From Raphanus sativus (taxonomy: Eukaryota; Streptophyta; Magnoliopsida; Brassicales; Brassicaceae), in NCBI RefSeq assembly GCF_000801105.2, contig NC_079519.1, positions 6,136,668 through 6,200,667 of the forward strand: a DNA stretch of 64,000 nt, in the 5' to 3' direction. A program made the translations under genes and the position numbers. The notes beneath the pieces are model-generated. The model did not search any database. It had not been told where the DNA came from and saw nothing but the letters and a program-made list of their open reading frames with translations. Positions 23,336-35,032 of this stretch are shown here, piece after piece. How positions within the stretch are numbered: position 1 is the stretch's first letter; each line of letters opens with the position of its first letter.

Positions 23336-26079
23336 ATGGAGATTCTTAGACCGACAACTTCACACGTCTCCGGTGGGAACTGGATCATGGAGGAGACCAA
23401 GAGCAACGTCGCAACTACCCGTGAGGTTGCCACGTGGACGGCGGCGGAGAATAAGGCGTTCGAGAATGCTTTGGCCGTTTACGACGACAACACCCCTGAT
23501 CGGTGGCAGAAGGTAGCGGCGGTTATCCCGGGGAAGACCGTGAGTGATGTCATCAGACAGTATAACGAGCTGGAAGCTGACGTCAGCAGCATCGAGGCCG
23601 GTTTAATCCCTGTTCCCGGTTACATCACCTCGCCGCCTTTTACCCTGGTTTGGGCCGGTGGTGGAGGTGGATGTAACGGATTCAAACCGGGTCATCCGGT
23701 TGGTAATAAACGTTCTCCTGCCGGTAGATCGCCGGAGTTGGAGCGGAAGAAAGGTGTTCCTTGGACGGAGGAAGAACACAAGTAAGCTTCTGTTCTTTTC
23801 CCGTATTACTAGGAACTGAAATTTAACCGGAATAATAATTGTTACTACTACTTGCTAGTTGCTAGTCATGCAAACTCGTGGAATAATTAAGAACATAAAT
23901 TGTGATTTTATTTGGAGAAAGTTCCAACATCTACATCACTAGTTATTAAAAACGAAAAACTTGATATCAGTGTGTATAATATACTAGGATCGGCCCGCCC
24001 TACGGGCGGGATGTGAACTATAAAATAATTTCAACGGCTAATATACAAATTAAAAACATTAAGATCTGGATACTGAAATTTTAGGCATGTATATCCGGAT
24101 CCGGACCAGTTATATATTTTTAAAATATTTAAGCATAATTATATCTATATATGTATACTATAAATATTTAGTTTAAAATGTCTATTTTTATTTTGTTTAA
24201 CATTTAATATATACTTATTTTAATGTGATGTGTTCTAATTTTTATTTGATGTATATGTTGTGAGACCATACTATTATAATTATTATTTATATTTTTTGTT
24301 GTGAGTTTTTAGTTTGATGAAAACATAATTTTATTACAATTGACCAATTTTCCTATACAGTATAGTTTTATTTTAGAAATGAGAATATCCAAATATGTTT
24401 TATTTGTTTATTTATATTTGATCTAACTTGTATTGTCAATGTTTTTCCCTTTTATATCATCTATATCATTCACAATGTGTAATTATAAAGATTTATACAT
24501 CATATAAGTTTTTTTATTCTACTTCATCTATTCCTATTCTTAGAAGAAATAAGATTAATCTTCTATGTCATTTGATTGGATTTTGTAAGTTATTCTATAA
24601 CAGTGATTTATATTTATATTAAAGTTTATTAATATTTTTAAAAGCATTAATACATATAGAACTTATAGAAATTTCATTTGCGAAAACATAGTTAAAATAT
24701 AATATATATTTTTAAATTACTTTTGTTTGTATTTATAATCATACATTTGCAAGTTAAACTATAACCATAAAATAAATAATTATATTCCACGAACGGATTA
24801 TGAGCCTCACAAAATTTGGAGTATTTTAAAGCTGGAAAAGAAAAAGAAAAATTGGAGTATCTTATATATTTGATAATATATCCAAGGTTTAAGAATACCC
24901 ATAAGCGTATGGACATTGTATAGTCAGAAAGCTTGAAGTTGTGGTTGCTCCGGGTAATGCCAATGGTCGCTGGCCTCACCTGCTCGCCGACAAATAGCTT
25001 GCTAACCCCACAAGACGCTGCCTTTTTCAGAGAGATGAAGAGATCGCGTTCTCCGGAAAATTATAGATTTTGCCGGAAACGACGCATCGAAGGTTTATAT
25101 ATATAAGGATCTAGCAGACGAAGAGCGCAATAGGTTGATTCGTAGTGGGATGGAGAATAAAGACGATTTAAGATTAAACCACAAACACCGTTACCGAATC
25201 TAGAAAGTCTCAGCGCCAAATGAAAACAGACGAAGAACACGAAGGAGAACATCTGTTTAGGGATTCCGTAGAACAGTGTCGATGGGCCTAGTGCCGAAGA
25301 GCATTTCATTTGCGCTGGACGAAGCCCACTGCGAAGCCCATTTCGAGAGAACAAAGTTTAAGTGATACGGTGCGTATCTGATGTGTCAACTCGTGAGATT
25401 TCTAATTTATGACGTGGACGCTGATGTGTCAGCAGGAGAGATTCAACTCTCTTTTATATATATAGATAGATACAACTTTATGAAACTATCGTTAATTCGA
25501 TATTTGTCACATTCAGGCTACTTCGAAGAGATACATGCATAGTCGTAGTTTGGTTTATTTGTTAAATAGTTACATTCTGATATTGTTTGTAAATTGTAAT
25601 GTATATAGGTTTATGCAAATATATTTGATACAATTTGTTTTTGTGGCAAACACAGGTTATTTCTAATGGGTTTGAAGAAATACGGGAAAGGTGATTGGAG
25701 GAACATATCTAGGAACTTTGTGATAACAAGAACGCCAACGCAAGTCGCTAGTCACGCCCAAAAGTACTTTATACGTCAACATTCTGGCGGCAAAGACAAG
25801 AGACGAGCAAGCATTCACGACATAACCACCGTAAATCTCGAGGATGAAGCTTCTTTGGAGACGAACAAGAACTCCTTGGTTGGACGAGAACAACATTCAA
25901 GACTAGGCGGGTTTCCTTGGAGCCAAACTGACAATACTGGAACTCATGCAGACGCTTTCAACATAACGATAGGTAACGCTCTTAGTGGCGTTCACTCGTA
26001 CGGCCAGGCTCTGCTAGGGCCGTTTAACACGGCCGCTGATTCTTGCTACGATGGGCAGAACGCAATGTTTCAGCTATAG
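23336..26079 (+). CDS. DIVARICATA-type MYB transcription factor
   Basis: Two exons, 23336-23781 and 25656-26079, join in frame (…[15 protein letters not shown]) to give 289 residues. The first SANT/MYB repeat ([29 protein letters not shown], split here only in description) lies at about residues 32-80; the second, starting VPWTEEEHK across the intron, ends with the diagnostic SHAQKYF motif ([12 protein letters not shown]). This R-R arrangement defines the DIVARICATA/I-box-binding group, nuclear regulators of development and hormone response. The position matches At5g58900. The 1.87 kb intron is mostly a Helitron (23984-25470). A likely leader with upstream frames precedes the start. Confidence 0.92.
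23984..25470 (-). mobile_element. Helitron inserted in the MYB gene intron
   Basis: On the minus strand the element ends with the hairpin CCCGCCCGTAGGGCGGG followed by CCGATCCTAG next to T, the Helitron 3' signature. The other end reads TCTATCTATATATATAAAAG, a Helitron-like 5' start next to A. It is about 1.49 kb, non-autonomous, with a GC-richer 400 bp near its 5' end (about 24960-25370). It lies wholly within the single intron and leaves both splice sites intact. Confidence 0.75.
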
Positions 26080-26948
26080 CAAGTTGTGATACTCTAATTG
26101 GGTGTAAGTTAAATTCTTAATTATTCATATGGACGGAACAATCTTATTTGAAAATTGTATAATAAACGTCCATTGTTTTGGTTGATTCCAAATTAAAATA
26201 GTTAATAAATGTTTCGTGACAGTGATTAATCTTTTTAGTTAATTTGGTAAATGTTTTGCCACTCAGTTATATTCAGTGTTCAAAAATACGCCCTGTGCGG
26301 CCGCCTATACGTAGCTTCAAAAATATGCATAATTTGCCACTCAGTTATATTCTATGTTTTGCCTCTCAGTTATATAACTTATATTAATGGCTTACAACTA
26401 AAGGTTCAAATGAGGTTTATCTGATTTTATTAATTAACATTACTTAGCTTATGCATAATCACAATTAAAATTTGATAGGGTGCGCAAGTGTGAGTTGTTG
26501 GAAAACACACAAAAATATAATTATTTCTGTTATACAAGTTGCAGCCAAAAGTTGCAGCCAAAAGGTTCAAAAGGTCACAAACTTGGTAATCTCTGATATC
26601 CAAAGCTTGTCGTTTAATGTATGAGTAACTTATGCATCACAATATGTCATTTTCGTTGTTCATCTCAATCAAGCCATCTGTTTCAAATTGAAGTTATAAC
26701 AGTGGACACAATGTTTGATATTAAAAATTGACATTTTTACTTATTTTATATAAAAAGAAGTATCAAGTTTTTATTTTCAGTAAATAATAAATATACATAA
26801 AACCTAAAACCAAGACTTTTATAGAATTCCAAATAACGATGATATATCAGAAACATACTTGAAAAATCCAAGCCAGCATACATAAAAAAAACCAACTGAA
26901 ACAATTAAACTAATCATAAAACCCTAGAAAACAATAAAGTTACCTAAC
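26080..26948. other. Spacer between convergent MYB and MADS genes
   Basis: This holds the 3' regions of both genes. A short segment at 26275-26330 (GTGTTCAAAAATACGCC, then a GC-rich stretch) resembles a solitary MITE end. I see no gene here. Confidence 0.5.
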
Positions 26949-27827
26949 TCAAATCGGCTTCTTCGCCATAAAATCCCATATTTCAGCTTGATTACCAGGC
27001 AATCGAGGAATATTATATGGGACTTGATAACCCAGGAACGGGTTAAGATTAAAAGATGCAGACCTCTGTACAACGGCTTCAAGATTATGATAAGGTGCTT
27101 GCCTTTGCATAAACTGAGTACCCTCGTTTCCCTTCGACATCATGAAGCCTTGATTTACCACTGAGTCGGCAAAATTATCCACTAGAATCGGCTCCATTGG
27201 AATCTGATCATCATGAGGCGATGAGAACAACGGGAAACTCATATTATTATATGGGAACATCAAGGACTGTTGCTGCTGGTGACCAGCATAGTATTGTGAC
27301 ATGTAATGTGACTCCATGGCTTGATTATGAGCCCTAATCGCATTACGGTTTTGCCTCATTACAGCTTCATGTAACTTGTTCCCCACGTCATCGAAAATCC
27401 CACGTAGCTGCTCCTGTGAACACTTGTCTAGCTTTTCCTCCCAACAGCAATACTTATTCTTGTTATGTATCCCTCTCGTATTATTATGATTCTCCGTCTC
27501 TTTTGCCTTACCTATATCGTTAACGAAAGTCTCGACGTGGGCTTCTTTCCTGCAGCTGTTAGGGGCTGTGTCTCTGTACCTGCGTATGATGTCTCTGGCT
27601 TTGGTCTCGTCTTCCGGCCATATCTCAGGTTTGGAAATCACCTCATCGGTCGCTTTGGTGGGCCCGTAGACGATGAGACATGTCTGGACGCCGCAGAGAG
27701 TTGAGAACTCTCCAGCCTTCTTGTAAAGACAGGCTCTCCTCTTCTTGTAAGTGGTCATCCTTGTTTTATCGTTCGCTATCCTTTGTAGGTCCACGACTTT
27801 ATCATGATCCATCCTTTTCACCCTCAT
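26949..27827 (-). CDS. AGL82: Type I MADS-box transcription factor (AGL82-like)
   Basis: An intronless gene of 292 residues. The MADS domain is at residues 1-60 (DKTRMTTYKKRRACLYKKAGEFSTLCGVQTCLIVYGP region), starting with a divergent MRVKRMDHDKVVDL in place of the usual MGRKK. There is no K-box. The rest is Gln-, Asn- and Met-rich, with low-complexity stretches such as QQQQ. A single exon and no K-box define type I genes, which mostly act in the female gametophyte and endosperm. The position next to the DIVARICATA-type MYB matches At5g58890 (AGL82); I recall it as M-beta but could not verify. A (AT)n tract lies 67 bases upstream of the start. Confidence 0.85.
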   Translation of the reverse strand: MRVKRMDHDKVVDLQRIANDKTRMTTYKKRRACLYKKAGEFSTLCGVQTCLIVYGPTKATDEVISKPEIWPEDETKARDIIRRYRDTAPNSCRKEAHVETFVNDIGKAKETENHNNTRGIHNKNKYCCWEEKLDKCSQEQLRGIFDDVGNKLHEAVMRQNRNAIRAHNQAMESHYMSQYYAGHQQQQSLMFPYNNMSFPLFSSPHDDQIPMEPILVDNFADSVVNQGFMMSKGNEGTQFMQRQAPYHNLEAVVQRSASFNLNPFLGYQVPYNIPRLPGNQAEIWDFMAKKPI

Positions 27828-27891
27828 TTCTTATTGCTAGCTATTACACAAAAAAAACATATAAACATATGAATCTTTTCCATACCTCAAA

Positions 27892-27893
<2 letters not shown>

Positions 27894-27962
<69 letters not shown>
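27894..27962. repeat. (AT)n microsatellite upstream of the MADS gene
   Basis: About 34 uninterrupted AT dinucleotides, 67 bases upstream of the MADS start codon. It is probably polymorphic and may lie in the promoter or leader. Confidence 0.95.
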
Positions 27963-27964
<2 letters not shown>

Positions 27965-28985
27965 TAATTGATATTCTTTTTGAACAATCGTTCATGTTTA
28001 TAGCCGTTTAGGTTTAGTAAAACTCTGATTATATAGATCTTAGTTGTCTCTAAGACATGTTAACCCCATTAAATCAAAATCATACAGTTGTGCAAAAGAA
28101 ATTCGAAATTCATTCCCTACTAAACCAGCAAAACGCAAAGACAGAGCAGAGTATTCTTTTTATGAACATATGTATACAATTTTTATGCAAAAGATCGAGT
28201 TCTTACTTGGATAACGAAGCAAGCTTCAACGAGTTCTATGCGAAAACAATTTTTATGGAGTTTATGTCGGAATAATGGTTATATATGCTAGGTTTTATAT
28301 CTTGAGCTTGATTTAGTTTGTCTTTAAGGAAGGAAAAAAAGATCATGAGATATAATTACCATTAATTGAAGATGAGAGTTTAGGAAAGAAAATGATATAT
28401 GGAATATTTAGTTTGCCAAAATGGAAAATATACATTTCATAATAATTAAAGCACTGTTAATTTAATAGTTTCCTCATTAGTTAGGCGACTTGATATTTTT
28501 CTTTTATGCATTTATAATAAGTACAATAATATATGTACATTAAATAAATATATATCTGTATATTCGGACATATATAATGATACTCCTTTCTTGACAGGGG
28601 TGCGTCTTACATGATATATCCTTCACATGTTGTCGTATAGGCGTTACTCGTTAGTGTCTTTCGTGATTGATCTGAGCGCTCGCTTGAATGATGGATGTAT
28701 GATAGTAATTTCCATGTGTTTTGGGATTTAAGATCTACATGCTATGGTCTTGATGCATCCAAACGACAGAGAAAAGTTGTGTATAACCACAGGAAAATTT
28801 CATATGTTTGTGTGTATCACGTATAGAATAGAGCTTATTATAAATAGAAGTTTGATGATAATTTTCAGCTTTTAGCAGTTGCATGTTAGGCAGATTGATA
28901 CACCAAATATTTCTTATTTTCCCTATATACCATATACAACCAAAGGATTTGCTACATTAACACTAACACTAAGTTGAGAATATAA
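27963..28985. other. AT-rich spacer before the satellite array
   Basis: About 1 kb of AT-rich sequence between the MADS promoter and the tandem array. A 72-codon open frame at 28057-28275 has no recognisable domain and is not called. Nothing else is seen. Confidence 0.5.
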
Positions 28986-30632
28986 AACCTTTGTTGTCTC
29001 CGTTTCTCTAGATAATAAAAATGTTATAATGGAATTAGAGAAACGGAGACAACAAAGGTTCTAAACCTCTTTGGCCATCATCTTATGTCAGTGCTCAATG
29101 AAATTATACACTAAATCCAGATTTTCATATTTTTGAAAAAATTTCAAAATCTGTGGGTTAGCCCCTTCTAAAATAATTAGTTTTCGGTAAATGCTCTATA
29201 TACTGAAGTTTATACTCTTCACTTTTGCTTAAAAGTTTCAAACCACATTCAAGATTTGAATTAATGTATTCTAAACTAACTTTTATGGTATATATGAATC
29301 ATTCTAATTTTTTAATATTTAGTTTGGAAAAATTTCATATACTGCATAGATCAATGGAATTAGCATTATAAATTTTTTATTATCTAGAGAAACGGAGACT
29401 AAAAATTTCTAAACTCTTTGAATATTATCTTATGTTAGTTTTCGATGAAACTATACACTAAAACTAGATTTTCATATTTTTGAACATTTTCCAATATACT
29501 ACATAAAATAGTGAAATTACAATTATAAAATCTTTATTATCTAGAGAAACAGAGACAAAAAGATTCTAAACCTCTTTTGCCATCATATTATGTCAGTGCT
29601 CTAAGAAACTATACACTAAAACCAGATTTTCATATTTTTGATTTTTTTTTCAAAATCCATAGGTTAACCCCTTTTGAAATAATGAGTTTTCGGTAAATCT
29701 CTTCACTTTTAAAAAACAATTTCAAACACATTCTACATTTGAATTAATGTATTTTAAACTATCTTTCATGGTATATATGAATCATTCTAATTTTTAATAT
29801 TTAGTTTAGTAAAATTTCATATAATGCCTAGATCAAGGGAATTAGCATTATAAACTTTTCATCATCTAGAGAAACATAGACTACAAAGGTTCCAAACTCT
29901 TTAACCATCATCTTATGTCAGTTCGCAAGTAAACTATACACTAAAACAAGATTTTCATATTTTGATTTTTTTTTCAAAATCCGTGGGTTAACCCCTTCAA
30001 AAGTATTGAGTTTTTCGGTAAATGCTCTATATACCGAAGTTTATACTCTTCACTTTAGTTTAAAATTTCAAACCACATTCTAAATTTGAATTAATGAATT
30101 CTAAACTATCTTTCATGGTATATAGAAATCATTCTAATTTTTTAATATTTAGTTTACTAAAATTTCATATACTGACTAGATAGTAGAGTTACCATTATCA
30201 AATTTTTATTATCTAGAGAAACAGAGACAACAGAGGTTCTTATGTTAGTGCTCGATGAAACTATACTCTAAAAACAGATTTTTTATATATTTGAAATATT
30301 TTCAACATCCGTGGGTTAACACCCATTCTAAAATAATGTGTTTTTGGTAAATGTTCTATATATTGAAGTTTATACTCTTCACTTTTGTTTAAAATTTTCA
30401 AACAACCTTCTAAATTTGGATTAATTTATTCTAAACTAGCTTTCATGGTATATAGGAATCATTCTAATTTTTTAATATTTATTTTACTAAAATTTCATAT
30501 ACTCACTAGATTAGTGGAATTACCATTATCAAATCTTCATTATCTAGAGAAATGGAAACAACAGAGGTTCTAAACTCTTTGACCATCATCTTATGTAAGT
30601 TCTCAATGAAACTATACACTAAACAAGATTTT

Positions 30633-30732
30633 NNNNNNNNNNNNNNNNNNNNNNNNNNNNNNNNNNNNNNNNNNNNNNNNNNNNNNNNNNNNNNNNNNNN
30701 NNNNNNNNNNNNNNNNNNNNNNNNNNNNNNNN
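30633..30732. other. Assembly gap (100 N)
   Basis: Exactly 100 undetermined bases, a common placeholder for a gap of unknown size. Repeat orientation switches from plus to minus across it. Confidence 0.99.
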
Positions 30733-33700
30733 GCACTAACATAAGATGATGGTCAAAGAGTTTAGAACCTCTGTTGTCTCTATTTCTCTAGATAATGAAG
30801 ATTTTATAATTGTAATTCCACTAATCTAGTTAGTATATGAAATTTAAGTAAGTAATTATCAAAAAATTAGAATGATTCCATATACCATGAAAGATAGTTT
30901 AGAAATACATTAATTCAAATTTAGAATGTGGTTTGAAATTTTTAAAACTAAAGTGATGAGTATAAACTTCAGTATATAGAGCTTTACCGAAAACTCAATA
31001 CTTTTGAAGGGTTAACCCCACGGATTTTGATTTTTTTTTCAAAAATATGAAAATCTTGTTTTAGTGCATAGTTTCATTGAGAACTGGCATAAGATGATGG
31101 TCAAAGAGTTTAGAACCTTTGTAGTCTCCATTTCTCTAGATAATGAAAATTTATAATGCTAATTCCCTTTGATCTTAGGCAATTATATGAAATTTTACTA
31201 AATTAAATATTAAAAATTAGACTGATTCATATATACCATGAAAGATAGTTTAAAATGTATTAATTCAAATGTAGAATGTGGTTTGAAAATTTAAACAAAA
31301 GTGAAGAGTATAAACTCAGCATATAGAGGATTTACTGAAAACTTGTTATTTTAAAAGAGGTTAACCCACGGATTTTGGAAAAATTTCAAAAGTATGAAAA
31401 TGTGGTTTAGTGTATAGTTTCATCGAGCACTAACATAAGATGATGGTCAAAGAGTTTAGAACCTCTGTTGTCTCTGTTCCTAGATAATGAAAGATTTATA
31501 ATTGTAAATTCCACTAATCTAGTCAGTATATGAAATTTAAGTAAAGTAAATATCAAAAAAATTAGAATATTCCTATATACCATGAAAGATAGTTTAGAAT
31601 ACATTAATTTAAATTTAGAATGTGGTTTGAAAATTTTAAACTAAAGTGATGAGTTATAAACTTCAGTATATAGAGGCATTTTAACCGTTAAACCCACGGA
31701 TTTTGATTTTTTTTTTTCAAAATATGAAAATCTTGTTTTAGTGTATAGTTTCATTGAGAACTGGCATAAGATGATGGTCAAAGAGTTTAGAACCTTTGTA
31801 GTCTCCGTTTCTCTAGATAATAAAGATTTTATAATGGTAATTCCAATATTCTAGGCAGTATATGAAACTTTACCAAACTAAATTGTAAAAAATTAGAATG
31901 ATTCATATATACCATGAAAGATAGTTTAAAATGTATTAATTCAAATGTAGAATATGGTTTGAAATTTTAAACAAAAGTGAAGAGTATAAACTCAGCATAT
32001 AGAGGATTTACTGAAAACTCGTTATTTTAGAAGGGGTGTTAACCCACGGATTTTGGAAAAATTTCAAAAATATGAAAATCTTGTTTTAGAGTATATTTTC
32101 ATCGAGCACTAACATAAGATGATGGTCAAAGAGTTTATAACATCTGTTGTCTCCGTTTCTCTAGATAATGAAGATTTTATAATTGTAATTCCACTAATAT
32201 AGTCAGTATATGAAATTTTAGTAAACTAAATATCAAAAAATTAGAATGATTCCTATATACCATGAAATATAGTTTCGAATACATTAATTCAAATTTAGAT
32301 TGTGTTTTGAAACTTACTAAAGTGAAGAGTATAAACTTCAGTATATAGAGCATTTACCGAAAACTCAATATTTTTGAAGGGGTTAACCCACGGATTTTGG
32401 AAAAATTTCAAAAATTTCAAAAATATGAAAACCTTGTTTTAGTGTATAGTTTCATCGAGAACTAACATAAGATTATGGTCAAAGAGTTTAGAACCTTTGT
32501 AGTCTCCGATTCTCTAGATATTGAAAATTTTATAATGTTAATTCCATTGATCTAGGCAGTATATGAAATTTTACCAAACTAAATAGTAAAAAATTAGAAT
32601 GATTCCTATATACCATGAAAGATATTTTAGAATACAATAATTCAAATGTCGAATGTGGTTTGAAAATTTTAAACGAAAGTGAAGAGTATAAACTTCAGTA
32701 TATAGAGCATTTACCGAAAACTCAATATTTTTGAAGGGATTAACCCACGGATTTTGAAAAATTGAAAAATATGAAAATACTCTTATTTTAGTGTATAGTT
32801 TCATTGAGAACTGACATAAGATGATGGTCAAAGAGATTAGAACCTTTGTAGTCTCCGTTTCTCTAGATAATGAAAATTTTATAATGCTAATTCCCTTGAT
32901 CTAGGATATGAAATTTTACTAAACTAAATATTAAAAAATTAGAATGATTCCTATATACAATGAAAGATAGTTTAAAATACATTAATTCAAATATAGAATG
33001 TGGTTTGAAATTTTTAAACAAAAGTGAAGAGTATAAACTTCAACATATAAAGGATTGACCGAAAACTCATTATTTTAAAAGGGGTTAACTCACGGATTTT
33101 GAAAAAAAATTGAAATTTTGAAAATCTAGTTTTAGTGTAAAATTTCTTAGAGCACTGTCATAAGATGATAGTCAAAGAGGTTTAGAACCTTTGTTGTCTC
33201 TGTTTCTCTAGATAATAAAGATTTTATAATGGTAATCCCACTATTCTAGGCAGTATATGAAATTTTACCAAACTAAATATTAAAAACTAAAATGATTCAT
33301 ATATACCATGAAATATAGTTTAGAATACATTAATTTAAATATCAAATGTGGACTGAAAATTTTAAACGATAGTGAAGAGTATAAACTTCAGTATATAGAT
33401 CATTTACCAAAAACTCATTATTTCAGAAGGGGTGTTAATCCACGAATTTTAGAAAATTTTCAAAATAAGAAAATCTGCTTTTAGTGTATAGTTTCATCGA
33501 GAACTAACATAATATGATGGTCAAAGAGTTTAGAACCTCTGTTGTCTCCGTTTCTCTAGATAATGAGATAATGGTAATTCCACTAATCTATTGAGTATAT
33601 GAAATTTTACCAAACTAAATTGTAAAAAATTAGAATTATTCCTATATACCTTGAAAGATATTTTAAAATACATTAATCCAAATGTAGAATGTGGTTTAAA

Positions 33701-34244
33701 AAAATTAAACGAAAGTAAAGAGTATAAACTTCAGTATATAGAGCATTTAACAAAAACTCATTATTTTAGAAGGGGTGTTAACCCACGGATTTTGGAAAAA
33801 AAATTCAAAAATATGACGATCTGGTTTTAGAGTATAGTTTCTTCGAGCACTAACATAAGATGATGGTCAAAGAGTTTATAATCTCTGTTGTCTCCGTTTC
33901 TCTATAATAATAAAGATTTTATAATGCCAATTCCACTAATCTAGTCAGTATATAAAATTTTAGTTAATTAAATATTAAAAATTAAAATGATTCTTATATA
34001 TCATGAAAGATAGTTTAGAATACATTAATTCAAATTTAGAATTTGGTTTGAAATTTTAAACAAAAGTGAAGAGTATAAATTTCAGTATATAGATCATTTC
34101 TTGAAAACTCATTATTTTAGAAGGGGTTAACCCACAGATTTTGGAAAATTTTCAAAAATATGAAAATCTGGTTTTAGTGTATAATTTCATCGAACACTAA
34201 CATAAGATGATGTTCAAAGAGTTTACAACCTCTGTTGTCTCCGT

Positions 34245-34344
34245 NNNNNNNNNNNNNNNNNNNNNNNNNNNNNNNNNNNNNNNNNNNNNNNNNNNNNNNN
34301 NNNNNNNNNNNNNNNNNNNNNNNNNNNNNNNNNNNNNNNNNNNN
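34245..34344. other. Assembly gap (100 N)
   Basis: A second 100-N placeholder. Repeat orientation returns from minus to plus across it. Confidence 0.99.
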
Positions 34345-35032
34345 CGTGGTTATGTTCTATATACTGAAGTTTATACTCTTCACTTTTGATTAAAATTTTC
34401 AAACCACATTCTACATTTGAATTAATGTATTCTAAATTATCTTTCATGGTATATAGGAATAATTCTAATGTTTTAAGTTTTAGTTTGGTAAAATTTCATA
34501 TACTACCTAGAATAGTGGAATTACCATTATAAAATCTTTATTATCTAGAGAAACGTAGACAACAAAGGTTCTAAACCTCTTTGACCATCATCTTATGTTA
34601 GTTCTCGATAAAATTATATACTAAAACCAGATTTTCATATTTTTGAAATTTTTCCAAAATCCGTGGGTTAGAATAAACCGGATTATTCAAAAAAGTAAAA
34701 CAAAATAGTAACAATAATCCCAAAACGTTATATTTACAGAATTTAATTGAAAAAACCATAAAATAATGATACCTACAAATCAATACGATAAACAGAATTC
34801 TCAACATGTTTCTTGACAAGAATGCATCCACTAGTAACTCTTGGATCTGTAATGATTGTATACAGTGGGTAGCGTTACTTATTTGATATATATGTGTATC
34901 ATCTACAAGTTAGTCTTCCATAAAATAATAAACATATGGTTACAAAATGAATTTGAAACAATTCTGATTATCTATGATTTATCCTTCAATGATTTATGTA
35001 TAAAATCCCCATTTATGATTTAAGACACTAGC

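Larger units (their letters stand above)
28986..34676. repeat. Tandem array of about 17 satellite-like units (~345 bp)
   Basis: Units of mostly 326-353 bp recur, each containing TATCTAGAGAAACGGAGACA, then a CTTTGACCATCATCTTATGT-type block, TTTCATATTTTTGAA, the phrase CCGTGGGTTAACCCC, and GGTATATATGAATCATTC or variants. Plus-orientation units begin near 29036, 29382, 29540 (a unit of only about 158 bp precedes this one), 29866, 30212 and 30541; minus-orientation units lie near 30782 to 33899 at about 350 bp spacing; one plus unit is near 34545. Copies diverge by perhaps 5-15%. The array opens with a 25 bp inverted repeat around the unit boundary (28986-29060). It is non-coding; I do not recognise the family. 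Confidence 0.85.

Noticed and set aside
26275..26330. MITE-like end GTGTTCAAAAATACGCC
   Set aside because: No partner end was located, so no element was called.
30506..30749. Open frames running through the N gap
   Set aside because: They exist only because undetermined bases contain no stop codon.
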